NCBI GenBank assembly: GCA_046351215.1
Contig: JAXLYX010000006.1
Span: 124,001 to 188,000 of the forward strand
Reading direction: 5' to 3'
From: JAXLYX01 sp046351215
GTDB taxonomy: Bacteria > Myxococcota_A > Polyangia > Polyangiales > Houyiibacteriaceae
DNA: 64,000 nt
Part shown: in pieces, positions 18,930-28,796 of the stretch
Position numbering within the stretch: position 1 is the stretch's first letter
How the letters are laid out: every line of letters starts with the position of its first letter
The notes under the pieces: generated by a model
Databases searched by the model: none
Seen by the model: only the letters and a program-made list of their open reading frames with translations
Told to the model about the DNA's origin: nothing
Position numbers and translations under genes: made by a program

Positions 18930-19874
18930 TCAGCCTCGCTCGAGGCCGTACCGCGCGGGGTCGGCCTCGAGGACGCCCTGGTAGTAGACGACGTCCTGGC
19001 CGCGCTCGATCAGGCCCTCTTCGACGTCTTCCTCGAGGCGCTTGCGGACGTCGCCGAGCTTCTTCGAGGGTGGGATGCCGAAGACGTCCGTGAGCATCGT
19101 GCCGATGCCCTTCGGCAGGGCGGGTGTCTTCTCGTCGTCCGAGCGGATCGCGTCGATGCGCTTGCCGAGGGCGCTGATCTGCCGGACGCCCCGCTTCCTG
19201 CGCTCGGGCCGCTTGGTCGTGATGTCCGCCCGCGAGAGGTCGAGCAGGTCGCGGAGGCCCGGCCCCATCTGCTTGTAGAAACGGCGGACCGCCGAGTCCG
19301 TCCACGAGCCGTCGTACTGGCTCGCGCGGAGGTGGTGGAGGATGAGGAAGTGGAGCCGATCGTAGAGCTCCCCCTCGAAGCCGAGGCGCGGCGCCACGCG
19401 CTTCTTGAACATCGCGGCGCCGACCTCGCTGTGGCCGTAGAAGGTCACGGCGCCGTCGGGCTCGATGCGACGGGTACGCGGCTTGCCGATGTCGTGGAGG
19501 AGGGCGCCCCAGCGCACCTCGAGGCGGGGCACCGACTGCTTCACCACGAGCTTCGTGTGCTTCCAGACGTCCTTGTGGCGCCACTCGCCGTCGCCGAAGC
19601 CGACGAGGCCCGCCACCTCGGGGAGCCAGACGTCGAGGCAGCCCGTCTCGTGGAGGGCGTCGAGGCCGGGCTCCGGGTAGCGGCCGACGAGCAGACGGTC
19701 GAGGTGCTCGCGGAGCACGGCGACCGGGAGCGCGCGCCATTCCTCGGGCGTCGGACGCGCCGGCTTCTGCTCGGCGAGGGTCGGGTCGCGGGCGACGTCG
19801 GCCGCCCAGCAGACCGCCACGAGGGCGTTCTGGGCGAGGTCGAGGGGGATCGCGGTGGCGGTCTCGGCCGACAT
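18930..19874 (-). CDS. HD-domain phosphohydrolase related to the HD half of CCA-adding enzymes
   Basis: A 314-residue protein. Metal-binding HD-type residues are seen as H106 (VWKHT), H127-D128 (LLHDIGKP) and the downstream HS of YGHSEVGA. The spacing and the sentence-like order (WKHT, LLHDIGKPRT, YGHxxVGA, R+F) match the HD domain found after the nucleotidyltransferase in bacterial tRNA CCA-adding enzymes and related proteins. No nucleotidyltransferase domain (GxS..DxD) is present at the N-terminus, so this is an HD-only relative, likely a phosphatase or phosphodiesterase on a nucleotide. The tail (LPKGIGTMLTD) is family-specific. It lies directly before the SDR gene, with a single base between stop and start. 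Confidence 0.75.
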   Translation of the reverse strand: MSAETATAIPLDLAQNALVAVCWAADVARDPTLAEQKPARPTPEEWRALPVAVLREHLDRLLVGRYPEPGLDALHETGCLDVWLPEVAGLVGFGDGEWRHKDVWKHTKLVVKQSVPRLEVRWGALLHDIGKPRTRRIEPDGAVTFYGHSEVGAAMFKKRVAPRLGFEGELYDRLHFLILHHLRASQYDGSWTDSAVRRFYKQMGPGLRDLLDLSRADITTKRPERRKRGVRQISALGKRIDAIRSDDEKTPALPKGIGTMLTDVFGIPPSKKLGDVRKRLEEDVEEGLIERGQDVVYYQGVLEADPARYGLERG

Positions 19875-20001
19875 GGGACGCTCGGGGTGACGTAACGGAA
19901 GGGGGGCCGAATATGCGGGGCGGGGGCCCCCGGCGCAAGGTCGCCGCCCCGAGACGGGGCGGTAGCCCCCGCCTCCGGGGCAATTGTACCCTCGCCCGGG
20001 C

Positions 20002-21771
20002 ATGGATGGCTCCCGCACCCGGTCGTTCCGGATCTGGCTGCTCCCGCTCTCGATCCTCCTCGCCGTGGCGGGCGCCCTCTTCTTCGTCCCCTTCCTCGTC
20101 GACGCGAAGGGCGACCTCTCGAAGCTCCACCTCCTGCTCGAACCGAACGCCACGGCGGCCGAGACGGTGGTCACGAACTCGGCCGACGTCATCGCCGGCG
20201 TGCTCGGCATCGCCATCACGGTCGTCGCGATCATCGTCGAGCTCGCCGCGAACCGGTACACCCACCGCATCGCCGAGCTCTTCGTGCACGAGCCCGTGAA
20301 CTTCGTGGTCATGGGCTATTTCGTCGTCGCGGCGCTCCAGGGCTTCGTCGTCGGCCTCGTCTTCGACGCCTCGGGGCAGGGCTCGTCCGGCTTCGTGCCC
20401 TACGTCGGCGTCGCGGTCTCGAACACGATGCTCGCGGTCGGGCTCCTGATCCTCCTGCCCTACTTCGCCTTCGTCTTCGACTTCCTGAACCCGATCCACA
20501 TCGTCGATCGCATGCGCAAGCACACGCTCGACGTGATCGCGAAGCAGAAGGGGACGAACGCCGAGATCCAGGCCGAAGCGGTCCGCGGCATCGAGCAGCT
20601 CGCCGACGTCGGTCTCAATGCGATGGAGCACAAGGACAAGGGCGTCTCGATGGCGAGCGTCGACGCCCTGCAGCAGATGGTCCTCGACTACCAGGCCGTG
20701 TGCCGGAGCCTCCCGGACGAGTGGTTCCGGGTCGAGGGCGAGCTCGCGCACAACCCGGACTTCGTCTCGATGTCGGACTCCGTGCACGAGGCCGTGACGC
20801 GGCGCCGGATCTGGCTCGAGATGAAGATCCTGCGGAAGTACCAGACGCTCTACAACGAGGCCCTCAACAAGATGAGGGACATCAACTACGTCGTCGCGAT
20901 CAACACGCGTCACATCGCGACGGCCTCGCTCGCCTCGAAGCACGCGGAGCTCTTCGAGCTCTCGGTGAAGTTCTTCAACACCTACATGCGCTCGACGGTG
21001 AACGCGCGGGACGTGCGCACCGCGTACAACGTCCTCTACCAGTACCGCCTCGTCGCCGAGGCGGCGCTCTCGGAGGACGGTGGGCGCCACTCCGTCGAGA
21101 TCGCCCGGTACTTCAAGTACTACGGTCTCGTCGCGTTCAACGCGAACCTCCCGTTCATCCTCGAGACCGTCGCCTACGACCTCTGCGCGCTCTGCGAGCT
21201 CGCGTTCGACCGCCGGAGCCCCGTGACGCGCGAGCTGCTCCGCATCTTCCTGCAGGTGGACAAGGAGTCCGAGTCGGCCGCCCAGGAGGTCAGCCTCCGG
21301 GGCGTGCGCAAGGCGCAGGTGAAGCTCGCGACCTACTACCTCCTGCACGGCGACGAGGAGCTCGCCCGGCAGGTCTATCGCGACATGGAGACCGAGCGGC
21401 GCGAGCGTCTCGCCTCGATCCGGGACGAGCTCCTCGGGGTCACGTCCTCCGAGTTCTGGGAGATCAGCGACCGGGGCCAGAACTTCGACTACCTCTCGCC
21501 CGAGCGGAAGCAGAAGATGCTCCTCTTCTTCTCGTGGTTCGCCGATCTCGTCTCGCCCACGGTCTCCCGGCTGCCCGAAGAGCTCGTCTCGTCGTCCATC
21601 CCGCTCCCCGTCGTGCAGGGCGAGCCCCTCGTCGAGGCGCCGGGCCTCGGCCGTGATCCCGGCTCGTCCGAGCCGCCGCCCGCGGACGTGCCCGAGCCGA
21701 CGACCGAGGGCACGGCGGAGGCGACGGAGGCCGTCGTGCCGCGAGCCCGCGCGTCCGAGCCCTCGGAATGA
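20002..21771 (+). CDS. DUF2254-like multi-pass membrane protein
   Basis: A 589-residue inner-membrane protein. Four hydrophobic helices lie near residues 11-31, 62-84, 101-122 and 137-160, followed by a long soluble cytoplasmic part (about 170-560) of helices with an acidic, Pro-rich tail. The arrangement and the VIAGVLGIAITVVAIIVE helix resemble DUF2254 membrane proteins, whose function is unknown. The start at ATG 20002 was preferred over an upstream TTG. The gene diverges from the HD gene, with a 127-bp GC-rich intergenic region between them that contains an inverted repeat of CCGCCCCG. Confidence 0.7.
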   Translation: MDGSRTRSFRIWLLPLSILLAVAGALFFVPFLVDAKGDLSKLHLLLEPNATAAETVVTNSADVIAGVLGIAITVVAIIVELAANRYTHRIAELFVHEPVNFVVMGYFVVAALQGFVVGLVFDASGQGSSGFVPYVGVAVSNTMLAVGLLILLPYFAFVFDFLNPIHIVDRMRKHTLDVIAKQKGTNAEIQAEAVRGIEQLADVGLNAMEHKDKGVSMASVDALQQMVLDYQAVCRSLPDEWFRVEGELAHNPDFVSMSDSVHEAVTRRRIWLEMKILRKYQTLYNEALNKMRDINYVVAINTRHIATASLASKHAELFELSVKFFNTYMRSTVNARDVRTAYNVLYQYRLVAEAALSEDGGRHSVEIARYFKYYGLVAFNANLPFILETVAYDLCALCELAFDRRSPVTRELLRIFLQVDKESESAAQEVSLRGVRKAQVKLATYYLLHGDEELARQVYRDMETERRERLASIRDELLGVTSSEFWEISDRGQNFDYLSPERKQKMLLFFSWFADLVSPTVSRLPEELVSSSIPLPVVQGEPLVEAPGLGRDPGSSEPPPADVPEPTTEGTAEATEAVVPRARASEPSE

Positions 21772-21775
21772 GCGT

Positions 21776-22354
21776 TCAGCGCAGGTTCGAGGGGAGGGCG
21801 GGCTCGGCTTCGGCGTCGTCGGCCGCGTGCTGGCTCGAGCCGGCGCTGTCGGCGCCGCGCCGCGCCCGTCCGGAGCGATCGAGGTCGCTCGGGTAGAGGT
21901 GGAGATAGGCCTCCGCGAGCCCGGCGGGGACGTGCTGTCCGTTCGGAGCGCCGAGCTTGACGACGTAGCGTCCCGACACCCAGACGAGCCATTCCTCGCC
22001 CGTCGCACGGAGGCGGTGGACGTACTCGCCGTCGACGCGCGTCACGCTCCGCTCGTAGGAGGCGAGGGTGTCGAGACGGTCCTTGACCTCGGCCGAGAGC
22101 GAGGCCGCGTGCTCGTACACGGTCACGAACGCGGTGGCGACGTGGATGCCGGAATCGTCGCGTGCGACGTAGCTCGCCGTATGGCCGACCGCCGGATTGC
22201 CGGCGACGACGAACTCGACGTCGAGCACTTCCTGGTAGCGGCGGTAGTCGTAGCCCTCGACGTCGCGTTCGAGGACGTAGCGCGGCGGAACGGAGGGTCC
22301 GCAGGCGGCGGTCAGGGCGACGCAGAGGGCGGCGAGGACGAGGGAGGGGCGCAC
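21776..22354 (-). CDS. Lipoprotein of unknown function
   Basis: A 192-residue protein with an N-terminal signal peptide and lipobox TAAC at about residues 15-18, so it is probably anchored in the envelope. The mature part has an alternating polar/hydrophobic pattern (YVLERDVEGYDYRRYQEV, GEEWLVWVSGRYVVKLGA) that suggests a small beta domain like those of DUF6599-type lipoproteins, but I make no firm assignment. The tail is acidic and Ala-rich. Its first 43 bp overlap the end of the nuclease gene upstream in a different frame, and it ends four bases after the stop of the convergent DUF2254-like gene. Confidence 0.65.
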   Translation of the reverse strand: MRPSLVLAALCVALTAACGPSVPPRYVLERDVEGYDYRRYQEVLDVEFVVAGNPAVGHTASYVARDDSGIHVATAFVTVYEHAASLSAEVKDRLDTLASYERSVTRVDGEYVHRLRATGEEWLVWVSGRYVVKLGAPNGQHVPAGLAEAYLHLYPSDLDRSGRARRGADSAGSSQHAADDAEAEPALPSNLR

Positions 22355-23277
22355 GGCCCCACCGTACCACGGCCCCCGTCACCCTCGGATCCGAGACGGA
22401 ACGAGGCTCGGACGGCCGCGTGGTCCGAGCCTCCGTAGCCGACGCCCGCGCCATGCACGACGAAGACTCCGTCCGGCACGACCCGCGCTCGGTCGACCTC
22501 GGGCACGAAGAGGTGATCGAGGAGCTCCGGGCGCCCTTCGTGGACGATCGTGAAGGCCGCCTCCGGTGCGAGCCGCGCCGTCACGCGGTAGAGCCCGCCG
22601 TCATCCTCGAGGAGGCGCAGCGTCGGTGAGCCCGGGACGTCGTTGAGGTCGCCGGCCAGCACGACGAGGGCCGCGCCGCGAGCCCTGGCCGCGGCCACGG
22701 TGTCGGCTGCGAAGCGGGCCTCGGCATGTCGCCGCTCGGGATCGTCGAGCCGCTGGGATTTGAAGTGCGCGCCGACGACCGTGACCGGCCGCGGCGCCGT
22801 GGCCAGCTCCACCTCGAGCAGGTCGCGGGTGGGCGTCGTGGTGCGCCCGTCCGGGAGGGCGAGCGTGACGCCGACGTGGTGGCGCACGCGCCGGATCGGC
22901 ACGCGGGCGATCACGGCGACGTCGATCGAGCCGGGCGCCGGGCTCTCGCCGATGGCCGCGGAGAGCGTGCCGCCGTGGGCTTCGACGATCCGGTCGAGCA
23001 GCGCACGGTTCTCGATCTCCTCGAGGACGACGACGTCCGCGTCGAGCGCGCGCACCGCGCTCGCCACGCGGCGCACCGAGGCCTCGACCTCGTCGGGCGG
23101 GAGCCGGTCCTCCGCGCGCGTCGGACCGCAGTCGCCGGAGTCGCAGCGGGAGTCGAAGAGCCTCCGCACGTTCCAGGTCGCGACGACCAGCGTCTCGCAC
23201 GGCGTCCGCGAAGGCGGCTCCGGCGCGCATCCGAGGAGGTGCAGGGAGAAGACCGCGACGCGTCGCTTCCAGGGCAT
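22312..23277 (-). CDS. Endonuclease/exonuclease/phosphatase (EEP) family lipoprotein
   Basis: A 321-residue Mg-dependent EEP-fold enzyme. The motifs are TWNVRRLFD (Asn), VVLEEIENR (metal Glu), HFKSQRL (His), LAGDLNDVPGS (Asp/Asn) and GGSDHAAVRA (the final catalytic Asp-His). A short hydrophobic N-terminus with LLGC at about residue 17 suggests a lipoprotein, so the enzyme would act outside the inner membrane on nucleic acid, a phosphodiester or a sphingomyelin-like substrate; family breadth prevents a sharper call. The last 43 bp overlap the start of the next lipoprotein gene. Confidence 0.82.
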   Translation of the reverse strand: MPWKRRVAVFSLHLLGCAPEPPSRTPCETLVVATWNVRRLFDSRCDSGDCGPTRAEDRLPPDEVEASVRRVASAVRALDADVVVLEEIENRALLDRIVEAHGGTLSAAIGESPAPGSIDVAVIARVPIRRVRHHVGVTLALPDGRTTTPTRDLLEVELATAPRPVTVVGAHFKSQRLDDPERRHAEARFAADTVAAARARGAALVVLAGDLNDVPGSPTLRLLEDDGGLYRVTARLAPEAAFTIVHEGRPELLDHLFVPEVDRARVVPDGVFVVHGAGVGYGGSDHAAVRASFRLGSEGDGGRGTVGPCAPPSSSPPSASP

Positions 23278-23373
23278 GCTGCGGTCTCGGCCGATGGGCG
23301 CGACCGTTGCGCATTCCGTCCGAGGGACCCTGCGGACGTGGCGCCGCGAGAGCCGACCCTCGGGACGCGGACG

Positions 23374-24192
23374 TCAGTTCGGTGGCTGGCTCTTCCGCAG
23401 GGCCTTGCGCGCCTCGGTCAGGACGGCCTTGGCCTGGCCCGCGTCCGCGGCGTCCGGACGGGCGTCGAGGTAGGCCGAGAGATCCTCGGCCGCGAGCGTG
23501 TGGGCTCCGATCGCGTGGGCGTGCATGCCCCGGTCGCGGCGGTGGGCGGGATCCTGGGAGAGCTCGAAGAGGCGATCGGCCGTCACCATGGCGAGGCCGC
23601 GCTCGCCGACGCGCACGTACGCGGCCTCGAGGTTGCCGAGCATCCGCACCGCGAGCGCGGGGGCGTCCACGGGGCGGAGATGGTCCGGTCCCGGCGTGAC
23701 GCGCGGGCCGAGGAAGCGCTCGGCGAGCTCGCCGAGGTCCTCGGGGCCGAGGACCCGACCGTCGTGGAACGGGTCGACCAGGACGCCCCGTGGGCCGCCC
23801 ACGCGGAGGAGGAAATGCCCCGGGAATCCGATCCCGACGACGTCGAGGCCGACCTTGCGTCCGAGCGCGAGGAAGACGACGGCGAGCGTGATCGGGATCC
23901 CGGTGCGTCGCGCGATCACGTGGTGCAGCAAGCTGTTCGCGGGATCGTAGTAGTGGCCGACGTTCCCGTGGAAGCCGAGCTCTCCGAAGGCATGCTCCGA
24001 CAGCGCGCGGGCGGCCGTCTCGGCGTCGGCGCGTGCGGGCACGACGAGGCCCTCGGCCATCGCCTCGAGCGCCTCGAGCGTCGACTCCACGTCGAGCGTG
24101 GGATCGACCTCGCGACCGACGAGGGCGGCGGTGCGCACTTCGTCCCGCCCACCGCGCGTGAGGTAGGCGAGCAGCGAGTCCGGGCGGCTCAC
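23374..24192 (-). CDS. SirB1-family transglutaminase-like protein
   Basis: A 272-residue cytosolic protein. It shows the SirB1 core: NSLLHHVIARRTGIPITLAV and FPGHFLLRVG, then VDPFHDGR, followed by a C-terminal TPR-like helical part (GNLEAAYVRVGERGLAM...). The fold is transglutaminase/peptidase-like. E. coli YchA-type relatives have no proven reaction. The ATG (24192) overlaps the TGA of the upstream LD-carboxypeptidase by four bases, so the two are translationally coupled and may share a cell-wall related role, though that is only a context inference. Confidence 0.85.
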   Translation of the reverse strand: MSRPDSLLAYLTRGGRDEVRTAALVGREVDPTLDVESTLEALEAMAEGLVVPARADAETAARALSEHAFGELGFHGNVGHYYDPANSLLHHVIARRTGIPITLAVVFLALGRKVGLDVVGIGFPGHFLLRVGGPRGVLVDPFHDGRVLGPEDLGELAERFLGPRVTPGPDHLRPVDAPALAVRMLGNLEAAYVRVGERGLAMVTADRLFELSQDPAHRRDRGMHAHAIGAHTLAAEDLSAYLDARPDAADAGQAKAVLTEARKALRKSQPPN

Positions 24193-25136
24193 GGCGTGGC
24201 CCCGGGCTCGAGGGCGACGAGATCGGCGTGCGTCGCCGGCTCGAGGAAGACGAGGGTTCCGTGGTCGGCGTCGACGCGAACCCGTGTGCCGAACGGGAGC
24301 TCGAGGTTGTCGTCGACGTGGCCGGCGCGGAGACCGGAGACGACGGGGATGCCGAGGAGCGAGAAGCGCTCCCGGAGCACCTCGTCGACGGTCACTCCGT
24401 CGCGTCCCGGGCGGCTGTCCGTGAACGCCCCGAGGACGACGGCGGCCGCGCCACGGAACCAGCCCGCGTGGTGGAGCGAGGTGAGCATCCGATCCACGCG
24501 GTAGGGCTGCTCGCCGATGTCCTCGAGGAAGACCACGCGCCCCCGTACGTCGGGGACGAACGGGGAGCCGAGCATCGCGCAGAGCACCGAGAGGTTGCCG
24601 CCGACGAGCAGCCCCTCGGCGACGCCGCCGCGGACCGTGGCGAGGCCGCTCACCGCGCGGAGCGTGCCGCCCTCCACGGCGCGGAGCCAGCGGCCGAAGA
24701 GCGCCGGCTCGGAGCGTCCCAGGGCGGCGACCATCGAGCCGTGGATCGAGCGGACCCCGGCGCGCGCCCAGAGGGCGTGGAGGGCGGTCACGTCGCTGAA
24801 CCCGACGAGCAGCTTCCGGGCCGATCGGACGAGCTCGACGTCGAGCGTCTCGAGCAGGCGGGTGGCGCCGTAGCCACCGCGGGCGCAGACGATCGCCTCG
24901 ACGCGCGGGTCGAGGAGGGCCGAGAGCATCTCCTCGGCCCGGCGTTCGTCACGGCCCGCGAGGAAGCCGTGCTTCGAGTAGATCTCGGACTCGAAGCGGA
25001 CCTCGTACCGGGCCTCGAGCTTCCGGACGCCCGAGAGGAAGAGGTCGCGATCGAAGGGGCCGCTCGGGGCCACGACGGCGACGACGCTGCCGGGGCGCAG
25101 CGCGCGGGGGGCGACGAAGGATGCTTCGCGATCCAT
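24189..25136 (-). CDS. ldcA: Muramoyl-tetrapeptide LD-carboxypeptidase (peptidase S66)
   Basis: A 315-residue serine peptidase of the S66 (LdcA) family, which removes the terminal D-Ala from murein tetrapeptides during peptidoglycan recycling. Visible motifs are VVAPSGPFD at the N-terminus, ARGGYGATRLL, the nucleophile in LVGFSDVTAL, FLEDIGEQPYRVDRML (catalytic Glu) and GLRAGHVDDN (catalytic His). No signal peptide, consistent with cytosolic recycling. The start was placed at ATG 25136 because GGGAGGT sits 11 bases upstream and family members begin close to this point. It is followed with a 4-base overlap by the SirB1-like gene. Confidence 0.88.
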   Translation of the reverse strand: MDREASFVAPRALRPGSVVAVVAPSGPFDRDLFLSGVRKLEARYEVRFESEIYSKHGFLAGRDERRAEEMLSALLDPRVEAIVCARGGYGATRLLETLDVELVRSARKLLVGFSDVTALHALWARAGVRSIHGSMVAALGRSEPALFGRWLRAVEGGTLRAVSGLATVRGGVAEGLLVGGNLSVLCAMLGSPFVPDVRGRVVFLEDIGEQPYRVDRMLTSLHHAGWFRGAAAVVLGAFTDSRPGRDGVTVDEVLRERFSLLGIPVVSGLRAGHVDDNLELPFGTRVRVDADHGTLVFLEPATHADLVALEPGATP

Positions 25137-25174
25137 CGGAAACCACGACCTCCCGAGACCGGACGGAAACGACA

Positions 25175-25204
25175 GGAGGAGGATACCTCGCGGCATCCTC
25201 CTCC
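25175..25204 (-). terminator. Possible terminator after sdhB
   Basis: A perfect 10-bp stem (25175-25184 with 25195-25204) with a ten-base loop, about 45 bp after the stop of sdhB on the minus strand. It is followed on that strand by TGTCGTTTCC, so it lacks a proper T run. It could also affect the leader of the LD-carboxypeptidase gene. Confidence 0.45.
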
Positions 25205-25247
25205 GGCGAGTTACGCACGCCGAGGGCCTTTCACCCCCGGGCGGAGC

Positions 25248-26033
25248 TCACTTCTCGCGGCTCTCGACCGTATCCTCGGACGTGACCATGGCCTTGATGA
25301 GGTCGCGGTTCATCCGGGCGATGAAGTCGATGCTGATGCCCTTCGGGCAGGCCGCCTCGCACTCGCCGTGGTTCGTGCAGCCGCCGAAGCCCTCGGCGTC
25401 GTGCTGGGCCACCATCTTGCGGACGCGGTCGTAGCGCTCGGCCTGGCCCTGGGGCAGGAGGCCGAGGTGCGAGACCTTGGCCGCCGTGAAGAGGCTCGCC
25501 GAGGCGTTCGGGCAGGCCGCGACGCAGGCGCCGCAACCGATGCACTCGGCGGCGTCCATCGCGCGATCCGAGATCTTCTTGGGGATCGGCAGCTCGTTCG
25601 CGTCGCGGGCCGAGCCGACGTTGATCGAGATGTAGCCGCCCGACGCGATGATGCGGTCGAAGGCGCCACGGTCGACGGCGAGGTCCTTGATGATCGGGAA
25701 GCCCGAGGCGCGCCAGGGCTCGATCCAGACCTCGTCGCCGTCCTTGAAGAGGCGCATGTGGAGCTGGCAGGTCGTCGTGCGGTTCTGCCCGCCGTGGGGC
25801 ACGCCGTTGATGACCATGCCGCACATGCCGCAGATGCCCTCGCGGCAGTCGTGGTCGAACGAGATCGGATCCCGGCCTTCGGCCAGCAGCGTCTCGTTCA
25901 CCACGTCCAGCATCTCGAGGAAGGACATGTGGGTGTTGATGTTCGTGGCCGAGTAGGTCTCGAAGCGCCCTTCGCCGGTCGGGCCCTTCTGACGCCACAC
26001 GTGGAGCTTCAGGTTGATCGTACGGTCGGACAT
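25248..26033 (-). CDS. sdhB: Succinate dehydrogenase/fumarate reductase iron-sulfur subunit
   Basis: A 261-residue subunit carrying the three Fe-S clusters that pass electrons from FAD to the heme/quinone subunit. The [2Fe-2S] Cys appear as CREGICGMCG and TTTCQLH (residues about 67-95). The [4Fe-4S] and [3Fe-4S] sites are CIGCGACVAACP and GGCTNHGECEAACPKGI. The PHGG and MVINGxP features match the B-type (Bacteroidetes/Delta/Wolinella-like) enzymes. ATG 26033 is preceded by GGAGAG and starts 12 bp after the stop of sdhA. Last gene of the sdhCAB operon. Confidence 0.95.
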   Translation of the reverse strand: MSDRTINLKLHVWRQKGPTGEGRFETYSATNINTHMSFLEMLDVVNETLLAEGRDPISFDHDCREGICGMCGMVINGVPHGGQNRTTTCQLHMRLFKDGDEVWIEPWRASGFPIIKDLAVDRGAFDRIIASGGYISINVGSARDANELPIPKKISDRAMDAAECIGCGACVAACPNASASLFTAAKVSHLGLLPQGQAERYDRVRKMVAQHDAEGFGGCTNHGECEAACPKGISIDFIARMNRDLIKAMVTSEDTVESREK

Positions 26034-26044
26034 GACGCTCTCCA

Positions 26045-27976
<1,932 letters not shown>

Positions 27977-27990
27977 CGATGTCTCCTACG

Positions 27991-28722
27991 TCAGGGCGTG
28001 GGGATCATGGGCTGCACGGCGCCGTCGATCGGCAGCTGCAGCATCGCGGCGTCGGTGGGCTGGATGAACCCGGCCTGGACGGCGATGGGGAGCGAGAGGT
28101 TGCCGAGCGTGACGAGCGTCGCGAGACCGACCGCCAGGTCGCGGCGGAGGTGGTTGTACTTCTTGTGGTTGGCACCGAGCGACTGGAACGCCGAGTAGAT
28201 GCCGTGGAAGAGGTGCGTGCCGAGGAAGACGTTCCCGACGATGTACGGGATCGCGACCGTCCAATGCTGGAAGCCGTGCACGAGGTTGTTGTACGGGTCG
28301 CCGTCGATCCACTCGTAGACGCCGAACGTCTTGCCGAAGGTCATGTGCGCGAGGTGGTAGAGGATGAAGCCGAGCAGGATCGGGCCGCTCAGGTACATCG
28401 TCTTCGCGGCGTAGTCCGTCGCGATGTCGCGCTTCTTCTGGTAGCGCTGCGGACGCGCCATGCGGTTCTTGCGGAAGAGCAGGAACGCCGAGCCGACGTG
28501 CATCGCCACGGCGGCCAGCAGGACGAGGCGGACAGCCCACGTGACCGGCAGCAGATCCGTGTGCAGCTTCTCCGCGTAGGCGTTGAACTTCTCCTGGCCC
28601 ACGTAGAGCTGGAGGTTCCCCAGCATGTGCACGATGACGAAGCCGACGAGGATCACGCCCGAGATGGCCATCGCCACCTTCTTGCCGATCGTCGTGGAAT
28701 AGAGAGTGAGCGCTCTCTGCAT
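27991..28722 (-). CDS. sdhC: Succinate dehydrogenase cytochrome b558 subunit
   Basis: A 243-residue membrane anchor with five predicted helices (about 15-35, 62-83, 108-128, 155-175, 197-215). Histidines H32, H75, H123/H126 and H170/H173 lie in helices I, II, III and IV as expected for the two b-hemes of the single-subunit (type B) anchor, which replaces the SdhC+SdhD pair. The ATG is preceded by GAGGAG. It is the first gene of sdhC-sdhA-sdhB, so the 74-bp gap before it (28723-28796) probably holds the operon promoter; I see only a weak TATAGC candidate there. No sdhD is present, as expected for this type. Confidence 0.93.
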   Translation of the reverse strand: MQRALTLYSTTIGKKVAMAISGVILVGFVIVHMLGNLQLYVGQEKFNAYAEKLHTDLLPVTWAVRLVLLAAVAMHVGSAFLLFRKNRMARPQRYQKKRDIATDYAAKTMYLSGPILLGFILYHLAHMTFGKTFGVYEWIDGDPYNNLVHGFQHWTVAIPYIVGNVFLGTHLFHGIYSAFQSLGANHKKYNHLRRDLAVGLATLVTLGNLSLPIAVQAGFIQPTDAAMLQLPIDGAVQPMIPTP

Positions 28723-28796
28723 GGTTACTCCTCAGGTCACTGATCTCGCCGTCCGGCGGGAGGCGGCGCGAGCTATACACCGATAGGCCGCCCGAG

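Noticed and set aside
18898..22008. 1036-codon minus-strand frame through the HD and DUF2254-like genes
   Set aside because: The Arg-rich translation lacks any motif, and overlaps real genes on both strands.
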